From NCBI GenBank assembly GCA_964553405.1, contig CAZKLS010000136.1:1-6791 (forward strand): a stretch of 6,791 nucleotides of DNA. Reading direction: 5' to 3'. Origin of the DNA: DATIRA01 sp964553405. Its GTDB lineage: Bacteria > Pseudomonadota > Gammaproteobacteria > Steroidobacterales > Steroidobacteraceae. The notes beneath the pieces were generated by a model that did no database searches, had not been told where the DNA came from, and was given only the letters and a program-made list of their open reading frames with translations. Positions 1 through 5,873 of the stretch are shown here, in pieces. The translations under genes and the position numbers were made by a program. Within the stretch, counting starts at the first letter, position 1. Every line of letters begins with the position of its first letter.

Positions 1-2137
1 TGTGCTCCTGGATCACCCGCGCCATCGGGCGGGCGCCCATCTTCGGATCGTAGCCGCGCCGGGCGATCCACTCGCGGGCCGCGTCGTCGAGGTGCAGCGC
101 GACGCCCTTCTGCTCGAGCTGCGTCTCGACCTCGACGATCAGCTTGTCCACGACGCGCTGGATCGTCCGCTCATCGAGCGGGTCGAACTGCACGATCGCG
201 TCCAGGCGGTTGCGGAACTCGGGCGAGAACAGCCGCCGGATCGCCTCCATCCCGTCGGACGCGTTGTCCTGCGCCACGAACCCGATGGACGCGCGGGCCA
301 TCTCGGTGGCGCCCGCGTTGGTCGTCATCACGATGATGACGTGGCGGAAATCGGCCTTGCGGCCGTTGTTGTCGGTCAGCGAGCCGTGGTCCATCACCTG
401 CAGCAGCAGGTTGAACACGTCGGGATGGGCCTTCTCGATCTCGTCGAGCAGCAGCACGCAGTGCGGGTGCTTCGTGATCGCCTCGGTCATCAGGCCGCCC
501 TGGTCGAAGCCGACGTATCCGGGCGGCGCGCCGATCAGCCGCGACACCGTGTGCCGCTCCATGTACTCGGACATGTCGAAGCGGATCAGCTCGACCCCGA
601 GCGCGAGCGCGAGCTGCCGGGTCACCTCCGTCTTGCCGACGCCGGTCGGACCGGCGAACAGGAACGAGCCGACCGGCTTCTGCTGGTCGCCCAGCCCCGA
701 GCGCGACATCTTGATCGCCGAGGACAGCGTGTCGATCGCGCGGTCCTGGCCGTAGATCACCAGCTTCAGGTTCCGGTCGAGGTTGCGCAGCACGTCGCGG
801 TCGCTGCTCGAGACCGTCTTCGGTGGAATGCGCGCGATCCGGGCGACCACGTCCTCGATCTGCGCGACCGTCACGGTGTCCACGCGCTCGCCCTCGGGCT
901 TCAGCCGCAGCCGGGCGCCGGCCTCGTCGATGACGTCGATCGCCTTGTCCGGCAGGTGCCGGTCGTTGATGTGACGCGCCGAGAGCTCCGCGGCCGCCTG
1001 TAGCGCCTCGTCGGAGTACCCGACGCCGTGATGCTCCTCGAACTTGCCGCGCAGCCCGCGCAGGATCTCGACCGTCTCCGCCACCGAAGGCTCGGTGATG
1101 TCGATCTTCTGGAAGCGGCGGGTGAGCGCGTGGTCCTTCTCGAAGATTCCCCGGTATTCCTGGTAGGTCGTCGAGCCGATGCAGCGCAGCTCGCCGTTCG
1201 CGAGCGCGGGCTTGATCAGGTTCGAGGCGTCCATCACGCCGCCCGAGGCGGCCCCGGCGCCGATCACGGTGTGGATCTCGTCGATGAACAGGATGGCCCC
1301 CGGCTGCTTCTTGATTTCCGACAGCACGCCCTTGAGCCGCTTCTCGAAGTCGCCGCGGTACTTGGTGCCGGCGATCAGCGAACCGAGGTCGAGCGCGTAG
1401 ACGGTGCTGTCGGTGAGCACTTCGGGAACCTTGCCCTCGACGATCAGCAGCGCCAGGCCTTCGACCAGCGCGGTCTTGCCGACGCCGGCCTCGCCGACGT
1501 AGAGCGGGTTGTTCTTGCGGCGCCGGCAGAGGATCTCGACCGTGCGCTCGATCTCGAGCTGGCGACCGATCAGCGGGTCGATGCGCCCTTCCTGAGCGAG
1601 GCGGTTCAGGTTGGTCGCGTATTTCTCCAGCGCCGAGCTCGCCTCGGAATCGCGCTCGCCTTCGGGCGTTGCGGCGTCATCCGGCCGGGCCGCCTGCTCC
1701 TCGCCCGGTTTGGACAGCCCGTGCGAGATGTAGTTGACGACGTCGAGCCGCGAGACGTCCTGCAGCCCGAGCAGGTAGGCGGCGTGCGAGTGCTTCTCGC
1801 TGAAGATCGCGACCAGCACGTTCGCGACGGTGACTTCCTTGCGTCCGCTCGACTGCACGTGGAAGACCGCGCGCTGCAGCACGCGCTGGAATCCGAGCGT
1901 GGGCTGCACCTCCCGGTCGTCGTCCTGCTTCAGGCGCGGGGTGGTCTGCTCGACGAACTCCTCGAGTTCCTTTCGCAGCCGCACCGGGTCGGCCCCGCAG
2001 GCGCGCAGGATCTCCCTGACCTTGGGCGTCTCGACGATCGCGAGCAGCAGGTGCTCGACGGTCATGAATTCGTGGCGAGCCTCCCGGGCACTCTGGAAGG
2101 CCTCGTTAAGGCACATTTCGAGTTCGCTGCTCAACAC
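1..2137 (-). CDS. clpA: ATP-dependent Clp protease ATP-binding subunit ClpA (3' end cut by window edge)
   Basis: ClpA is the AAA+ unfoldase that forms hexamers on ClpP in the cytoplasm and threads substrates, including ClpS-delivered N-degron proteins and ssrA-tagged proteins, into the protease. 712 codons are visible, reading on the minus strand. Residues 1 to about 145 form the Clp N-domain (HEFMTVEHLLLA near residue 22, then QRVLQRAVFHVQSSGR). A charged linker follows (about 145-165). The D1 ATPase has Walker A GEAGVGKT (K221) and Walker B ILFIDE (E287). D2 has Walker A GPTGVGKT (K502) and Walker B LLLDE (E566). A ClpP-docking loop of the IGF type sits in D2 (SIGFVAQDN). All catalytic positions are intact and fall within one residue of E. 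coli ClpA as I recall it. The visible part stops in ARPMARVIQEH, so about 48 residues are missing by comparison with the 758-residue E. coli protein. The start is GTG at 2137: the reading MLSSELE matches the E. coli start MLNQELE, and AGAGG (2148-2152) lies 10 bases upstream, inside the end of clpS. The gene follows clpS by five bases and probably shares its transcript. Confidence 0.98.
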   Translation of the reverse strand, partial: MLSSELEMCLNEAFQSAREARHEFMTVEHLLLAIVETPKVREILRACGADPVRLRKELEEFVEQTTPRLKQDDDREVQPTLGFQRVLQRAVFHVQSSGRKEVTVANVLVAIFSEKHSHAAYLLGLQDVSRLDVVNYISHGLSKPGEEQAARPDDAATPEGERDSEASSALEKYATNLNRLAQEGRIDPLIGRQLEIERTVEILCRRRKNNPLYVGEAGVGKTALVEGLALLIVEGKVPEVLTDSTVYALDLGSLIAGTKYRGDFEKRLKGVLSEIKKQPGAILFIDEIHTVIGAGAASGGVMDASNLIKPALANGELRCIGSTTYQEYRGIFEKDHALTRRFQKIDITEPSVAETVEILRGLRGKFEEHHGVGYSDEALQAAAELSARHINDRHLPDKAIDVIDEAGARLRLKPEGERVDTVTVAQIEDVVARIARIPPKTVSSSDRDVLRNLDRNLKLVIYGQDRAIDTLSSAIKMSRSGLGDQQKPVGSFLFAGPTGVGKTEVTRQLALALGVELIRFDMSEYMERHTVSRLIGAPPGYVGFDQGGLMTEAITKHPHCVLLLDEIEKAHPDVFNLLLQVMDHGSLTDNNGRKADFRHVIIVMTTNAGATEMARASIGFVAQDNASDGMEAIRRLFSPEFRNRLDAIVQFDPLDERTIQRVVDKLIVEVETQLEQKGVALHLDDAAREWIARRGYDPKMGARPMARVIQEH

Positions 2138-2142
2138 TGTCT

Positions 2143-2460
2143 TCAGGCCTCTTCCATCGTGCACAACAGGGGATGCTGGTGCTGCCGGGCGTAGGTCGTC
2201 GTCTGCGCCACCTTGGTCTCCGCGATCTCGTAAGTGTAAACGCCGCAGACGCCTTTGCCGCGAGTGTGCACCTCGAGCATCACCCGCGTGGCGCTGGTCC
2301 GGTCCATGCTGAATATATGCTCGAGCACGTCCACCACGAACTCCATCGGCGTGTAGTCGTCGTTCAGCAGCACGACCTGGTACAGTGGCGGGCGCTTCAG
2401 CTGCGGCTGCGCCTCCTCCACCACCAGCCCATGGTCCCGTCGGGTCTCGCGCTCGCTCAT
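2143..2460 (-). CDS. clpS: ATP-dependent Clp protease adaptor protein ClpS
   Basis: ClpS is the N-recognin of the bacterial N-degron pathway: it binds N-terminal Leu, Phe, Tyr or Trp and delivers the protein to the ClpA N-domain for ClpAP degradation. The product is 105 residues, the usual length (E. coli 106). A variable N-terminal extension (about residues 1-24), needed in E. coli ClpS for delivery, precedes the folded core. The core has the family signature VVLLNDDYTPMEFVVDVL (residues 29-46), including the N-degron pocket residues N33, D34 and gatekeeper M39, then H65 in MLEVHTRGKGVCGVYTYEIA, and the conserved end HPLLCTMEEA. The ATG at 2460 has AAGG (2468-2471) seven bases upstream and a promoter just beyond. 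The stop lies five bases before the clpA GTG, the standard clpS-clpA arrangement. In E. coli and Pseudomonas the upstream divergent neighbour is cspD; here it is gspC. Confidence 0.98.
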   Translation of the reverse strand: MSERETRRDHGLVVEEAQPQLKRPPLYQVVLLNDDYTPMEFVVDVLEHIFSMDRTSATRVMLEVHTRGKGVCGVYTYEIAETKVAQTTTYARQHQHPLLCTMEEA

Positions 2461-2489
2461 GCTGCGACCTTGCCTGCTCCAGACCCCCT

Positions 2490-2518
2490 TATATAGGGTC
2501 GTAGCGACGTGCTGACAA
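2490..2518 (-). promoter_or_regulatory. Predicted sigma-70-type promoter for clpS-clpA
   Basis: Read on the minus strand, a -35 box TTGTCA (2513-2518, one mismatch to TTGACA) is followed by an exact 17-base spacer and a -10 box TATATA (2490-2495, four of six). An overlapping alternative -10, TATAAG, fits the consensus better (five of six) but gives a 19-base spacer. This is one of the few A/T-rich spots in a very GC-rich stretch. The implied transcript start is near 2483, giving a leader of about 23 bases with the AAGG ribosome site in it. This is inferred from sequence only. Confidence 0.65.
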
Positions 2519-2545
2519 GGACAGACCGCCGCGGCCGCGCAGTGG

Positions 2546-2574
2546 TTCCGCTCCCGCCGGCAAATTGAGCGGGA
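2546..2574. repeat. Inverted repeat between the divergent clpS and gspC promoters
   Basis: The arms TTCCGCTC (2546-2553) and GAGCGGGA (2567-2574) are complementary over eight pairs, six of them a perfect CCGCTC/GAGCGG core and one G-T, separated by a 13-base loop. It lies about 30 bases upstream of the clpS -35 box and about 20 upstream of the gspC -35 box, so it could be an operator for a dimeric regulator of one or both directions. It has no T-tract and is not a convincing terminator. A chance GC-rich palindrome remains possible. Confidence 0.35.
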
Positions 2575-2595
2575 TTCACAATTTACGCGGGCATC

Positions 2596-2625
2596 TTGAG
2601 GCGCTGTCGTGCAAGTCCGTATGAT
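2596..2625 (+). promoter_or_regulatory. Predicted sigma-70-type promoter for the gsp operon
   Basis: A -35 box TTGAGG (2596-2601, four of six) is followed by an 18-base spacer and a -10 box TATGAT (2620-2625, five of six). The transcript would begin near 2632, leaving a leader of about 45 bases before the gspC ATG. The TTG of this -35 box is in frame with gspC and could be misread as a start codon. The call is inferred from box matches and position only. Confidence 0.5.
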
Positions 2626-2636
2626 GCCGGGATACT

Positions 2637-2652
2637 GGCGGCCCAGGCCGCC
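2637..2652 (+). promoter_or_regulatory. Short stem-loop in the predicted gspC leader
   Basis: GGCGGC (2637-2642) and GCCGCC (2647-2652) pair perfectly around the four-base loop CCAG. The hairpin begins only a few bases after the predicted transcript start and ends 24 bases before the gspC ATG. It may stabilise the 5' end of the gsp mRNA or affect ribosome access. There is no T-run, so it is not an intrinsic terminator. In GC-rich DNA such a stem can also arise by chance. Confidence 0.35.
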
Positions 2653-2676
2653 GCTGCGTCGGTTACACGAGCACCC

Positions 2677-3660
2677 ATGGAGCTGCCGAAGAGCCTCAGC
2701 CGGATCCCATCGATCGCGGATTTCGGTGGCTCGAAGTCCCTTGCCGGTTCAGCGCCCCTGGTCGTCTCGGCCGGGCTCGCGGTGCTGCTGGCCTGGCAGC
2801 TCGTCCAGCTCGGCTGGACGCTGCTCGGCGCCAATCCGGCGCCGATGCCCGAATCCGCGGTCGACCAGCCCGTGCCGGGCGGGGGCACCCCTGGCGCGGC
2901 GCTGAACCTGCAGGCGATCGTCAACGCCCACCTGTTCGGGGTCGCGGGCGCCACGACGCCGGCCGAAACCGACCCCAATGCGGTCGCCACGACCCGGATG
3001 AACCTGCTGCTGCTCGGCACGATCGCGAGGACCGACCCGGGCCAGGGCTATGCGATCATCGGCGAGAGCGCCAGCAGCGCGAAGGTGTACACGGTCGGCA
3101 AGACGATCACCGGCGGCACGAAACTGCACTCGGTCTACCCGGACCGGGTCATACTGGACCGGGGCGGCAAGCTCGAGGCGCTGCTGCTGCCGAAGACCTT
3201 CAAGGGCGGCGGGACGCCGCCACCGACCGCCAGGCCGGCGATGGGGGCCTCGCCGAACCTGTCCCAGCAGATCCAGGCGATGGCGCAGGGCAATCCGGGG
3301 GCGATCACGCAGATCATGCGGCCCCAGCCCGTGTTCGCCAACGGCCAGCAGCGCGGCTACCGGGTCTACCCCGGCCGGGACCGGCAGCGCTTCGCGAGGC
3401 TGGGGCTGATGCCGGGCGACCTCGTCACCGAGATCAACGGCACTCCGCTCGACGACCCTTCGCGAGGCATGGAGATCCTGCAGTCGATCGACAGCGCCAG
3501 CGAGGTTACCGTGACGGTCGAGCGGAACGGCCAGCCGACCCAGATCAACATCAACACCGCCGCAGTCGCCGCCGAGGCGGCCGCGACGGACGCCCAAGCT
3601 GAGGGGATCCCGGTGACCGAAGCGCCGGTCGAGCCCAGCCCCGAGGAGATCGACGAGTGA
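2677..3660 (+). CDS. gspC: Type II secretion system protein GspC, PDZ type
   Basis: GspC is the bitopic inner-membrane clamp of the T2SS; its periplasmic HR domain contacts the N0 domain of the secretin GspD and its C-terminal domain influences substrate choice. The 327-residue product has a short cytoplasmic N-terminus (1-27), one membrane segment (about 28-51, LVVSAGLAVLLAWQLVQLG), a Pro/Gly-rich linker (54-75), an HR domain (about 76-175: AIVNAHLFGV, then MNLLLLGTIA, GYAIIGE and a VYTVGKTI strand), a second Pro-rich linker (177-195) and a PDZ domain (about 205-298) with the carboxylate-loop region LGLMPGDLVTEINGTPLDDP (242-261). This is the PDZ form, as in Vibrio EpsC and Erwinia OutC, rather than the coiled-coil form of Pseudomonas XcpP. 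An Ala- and acid-rich tail (299-327) ends the protein. ATG 2677 is chosen because it gives a normal GspC N-terminus; the in-frame TTG at 2596 would add 27 residues encoded by promoter and leader. No clear Shine-Dalgarno sequence precedes ATG 2677. Confidence 0.93.
   Translation: MELPKSLSRIPSIADFGGSKSLAGSAPLVVSAGLAVLLAWQLVQLGWTLLGANPAPMPESAVDQPVPGGGTPGAALNLQAIVNAHLFGVAGATTPAETDPNAVATTRMNLLLLGTIARTDPGQGYAIIGESASSAKVYTVGKTITGGTKLHSVYPDRVILDRGGKLEALLLPKTFKGGGTPPPTARPAMGASPNLSQQIQAMAQGNPGAITQIMRPQPVFANGQQRGYRVYPGRDRQRFARLGLMPGDLVTEINGTPLDDPSRGMEILQSIDSASEVTVTVERNGQPTQININTAAVAAEAAATDAQAEGIPVTEAPVEPSPEEIDE
3643..3660 (+). promoter_or_regulatory. gspD ribosome site and GTGA stop/start overlap with gspC
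   Basis: GAGGAG (3643-3648), inside the last codons of gspC, lies eight bases before the gspD GTG at 3657. The gspC stop TGA (3658-3660) overlaps that start as GTGA. The arrangement fixes the gspD start and predicts translational coupling of clamp protein and secretin. Confidence 0.8.
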
Positions 3661-5873
3661 GGAATTCAAGCAACCTGCCCCGTCGCCGCGTGCGCGCACT
3701 GGCCGCACTGGCGCTGGGAGGCCTGCTGGCCGTCGCGCCGCTCGCGGCCCTGCAGGCCCAGGCGCAGGGCATGATCACGCCGAATTACAAGGACGCGGAC
3801 CTCTCGCAGATCATCGAGGCGGTCAGCGCGGTCACCGGCAAGAACTTCATCGTCGATCCCAGGGTGCGCGCCCAGGTGACGATGCTCTCCTCGACCCCGA
3901 TGAGCCCGGCCGCGTTCTACGAGGCCTTCCTGTCCATCCTGCAGGTGCACGGCTTCGTCGCCGTGCCCTCCGGCGACGTGATCAAGATCATTCCTGACGC
4001 GAACGCGCGGCAGGTGCCGGCGAACGACCTGCCCTCCCGGGTCAGCTCGACCTCCGACGAGATCGTCACGCAGGTGGTCGCGATCCAGAACGTCAGCGCC
4101 GCCCAGCTGGTGCCGATATTGCGGCCGCTGATCCCGCAGTACGGGCACCTCGCGGCCTATCCGGCCTCGAACATGCTGATCATCTCGGACCGCGCGGCCA
4201 ACGTGAACCGGATGGTCAAGATCATCGAGCGCATCGACCAGGCCGGCGACTCGGACATCGACGTGATTCCGATGCAGCACGCCAGCGCCGTCGAGGTCGT
4301 GCGCATCGTGAACACGCTGTACACCGGCGCGGGCGCCGAGGGCGCCGGCACGCCGAGCGTCAAGATGGTCGCCGACGAGCGCACCAACAGCGTGCTGGTG
4401 AGCGGCGAGGCGTCGCAGCGGCTGCGCCTGCGCACGCTGATCACGCATCTCGACACGCCGCTCGAAGCCGGCGGCGACACCCAGGTGCGCTACCTGCGCT
4501 ACGCCGACGCCGAGAAGATCTCGCAGAAACTGCGCGAGCAGATCCAGGGCATCGTCGCGGCCGCGGCCCCCGGGGGCGCCGGCGGTCCGCAGGGCGGCGC
4601 CCCGGCGCCGACCATCACGACGACCGGCAACGGCGACCCGAACGTCACGATCTGGGCCGAGCCCGAGACCAACGCGCTGGTCGTGACCGCGCCGCCGAAG
4701 ATCATGCGCTCGGTGATGTCCATCGTGGACCGGCTGGACATCCGCCGTGCACAGGTGCTGGTCGAGGCGATCCTGGTCGAGATGCAGGCCGACAAGGCGA
4801 TGGACCTCGGCATCAACTGGCTGATTCTCGACCGCGACGCGGACGGCAGCCAGCTGCCGGCGGGCGGCTTCGTACGGCCGATCGACGGCACCGGCATCGG
4901 CGAGATCCTGCAGGGCATCCTCAATCCCGACAGCGTCACCTCGCTGCCGAGCGGCCTGACGCTCGGCGTCGGCAACATCGTCACCAGCGGCACGAGCTGG
5001 GCCGCGCTGATCCGCGCGCTGAACGGCGTCGGCAACACCAACATCATCGCCACGCCGTCGATCGTGACGCTCGACAACGAAGAGGCCGAGATCAAGATCG
5101 CGCAGGAAGTGCCGTTCGTGACCGGCCAGTACACCAGCCAGGGCATCCCCGGCACCGGCGGCGTCGTGAACCCGTTCCAGACGATCCAGCGCGAGGAAGT
5201 GGGCAACATCCTGAAGATCACGCCGCAGATCAACGAGGGCAACTCGGTGCTGCTGAAGATCTCGCAGGAGGCCTCGAACATCGCCTCTTCGGCGCAGGTC
5301 GCCGTGGACCTGATCACGAACAAGCGCACGATCTCGACCAAGGTGCTGGTCGAGGACGGCGGCATCATCGTGCTCGGCGGCCTGATCTCCGACGAGGTCC
5401 GCGAGAACGTCTCGCAGGTGCCGCTGCTGGGATCCATTCCGCTGCTCGGCGAGCTGTTCAAGACGCGCAGCATCGACAAGGTGAAGACCAACCTGATGGT
5501 GTTCATCCGGCCGCGCATCCTCCGCGACCCGGTGGACGCCGCGATCGAGACCAACGCCAAGTACAACTTCATCCGCAAGATGCAGATGGAACGTCACGAC
5601 GGACGGGTGCCGCTGATGCCTTCCGAGCACCAGCCGACGCTGCCGCCGCTCGAGAACATCGTGCCGAAGGAGCTGCTCGATCCCGCGTTGCAGGTGCCGC
5701 CGAGCGCCACGCCGGCCGAGCGCAAGGAGGCGGCCGAGGTCGCGCCGCGTCCGCCGAACATCGAGACCGCGCCGGAAGGCGTTGCTCCGCCGCCGGCCCC
5801 GCTGCCCGCCCCGACCACTCCGTTCGGCGCCGCGGAACCGGCGACGACACCCGAGGACTCGACGCTCCCGTGA
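3657..5873 (+). CDS. gspD: Type II secretion system outer-membrane secretin GspD
   Basis: GspD forms the large (typically 15-subunit) outer-membrane channel through which folded proteins leave the periplasm. The 738-residue precursor has a Sec signal peptide (Arg-rich residues 9-13, hydrophobic core about 14-32, probable cleavage after A34 or A36). Periplasmic domains follow: N0 (about 40-115, SQIIEAVSAVTGKNFIVDP), N1 (135-200), N2 (200-272) and N3 (273-370). N3 carries a Gly/Pro/Ala-rich loop at 301-328. The secretin domain (about 370-624) has the hallmark IIATPSIVTLDNEEAEIKIA (463-482), then QEVPFVTGQ, then VEDGGIIVLGGLI (565-577) and VPLLGSIPLLGELF (588-601), ending in LMVFIRPRIL. An S-domain-like segment (about 625-665, KYNFIRKMQ) would be the pilotin site. 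The final 63 residues (676-738) are an unusual Pro-rich tail with 18 prolines. The usual T2SS secretin is about 650-710 residues, so this one is slightly long. The start is GTG, overlapping the gspC stop, with a strong ribosome site. No frameshift is seen. Confidence 0.98.
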   Translation: MRNSSNLPRRRVRALAALALGGLLAVAPLAALQAQAQGMITPNYKDADLSQIIEAVSAVTGKNFIVDPRVRAQVTMLSSTPMSPAAFYEAFLSILQVHGFVAVPSGDVIKIIPDANARQVPANDLPSRVSSTSDEIVTQVVAIQNVSAAQLVPILRPLIPQYGHLAAYPASNMLIISDRAANVNRMVKIIERIDQAGDSDIDVIPMQHASAVEVVRIVNTLYTGAGAEGAGTPSVKMVADERTNSVLVSGEASQRLRLRTLITHLDTPLEAGGDTQVRYLRYADAEKISQKLREQIQGIVAAAAPGGAGGPQGGAPAPTITTTGNGDPNVTIWAEPETNALVVTAPPKIMRSVMSIVDRLDIRRAQVLVEAILVEMQADKAMDLGINWLILDRDADGSQLPAGGFVRPIDGTGIGEILQGILNPDSVTSLPSGLTLGVGNIVTSGTSWAALIRALNGVGNTNIIATPSIVTLDNEEAEIKIAQEVPFVTGQYTSQGIPGTGGVVNPFQTIQREEVGNILKITPQINEGNSVLLKISQEASNIASSAQVAVDLITNKRTISTKVLVEDGGIIVLGGLISDEVRENVSQVPLLGSIPLLGELFKTRSIDKVKTNLMVFIRPRILRDPVDAAIETNAKYNFIRKMQMERHDGRVPLMPSEHQPTLPPLENIVPKELLDPALQVPPSATPAERKEAAEVAPRPPNIETAPEGVAPPPAPLPAPTTPFGAAEPATTPEDSTLP
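5853..5873 (+). promoter_or_regulatory. gspE start region and GTGA overlap with gspD
   Basis: The gspD stop TGA (5871-5873) overlaps the gspE GTG (5870-5872) as GTGA, the same junction as gspC/gspD. The nearest ribosome-site match is GAGGA (5853-5857), 12 bases upstream, which is rather far, so gspE translation may depend on ribosomes finishing gspD. Confidence 0.6.

Noticed and set aside
2..2194. Long plus-strand open frames across the clpA region (2-1003 and 1028-2194)
   Set aside because: They are antisense to clpA, which has complete Clp N, D1 and D2 signatures on the minus strand. The frames show the same Arg/Asp/His/Val-rich shadow composition and no known motif.
2531..2538. The palindrome GCGGCCGC as a possible operator
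   Set aside because: An eight-base all-G/C palindrome is expected by chance in DNA of this composition, and nothing around it extends the symmetry.
2596..2676. A 27-residue N-terminal extension of gspC from the in-frame TTG at 2596
   Set aside because: This stretch contains the predicted -35 and -10 boxes and leader hairpin, has no ribosome site before the TTG, and the extra residues do not resemble a GspC N-terminus. ATG 2677 gives the usual short cytoplasmic segment before the membrane helix.
2609..2905. A small plus-strand open frame overlapping the gspC start in another frame, possibly an upstream regulatory ORF
   Set aside because: It has no ribosome site, its product is Arg/Pro/Ser-rich shadow sequence, and it overlaps gspC for most of its length.
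2749..3708. A 319-codon open frame antisense to gspC
   Set aside because: gspC on the plus strand has a membrane segment, an HR domain and a PDZ domain in the right order; the antisense frame is Arg/Asp-rich with no domain.
3666..5630. A 654-codon open frame antisense to gspD, rich in Arg, Asp, His, Val and Leu
   Set aside because: It is the complement-strand shadow of a GC-rich gene whose codons end in G or C, so stops are rare. Its composition is typical of such shadows, it has no recognisable domain, and gspD is unmistakable on the other strand.
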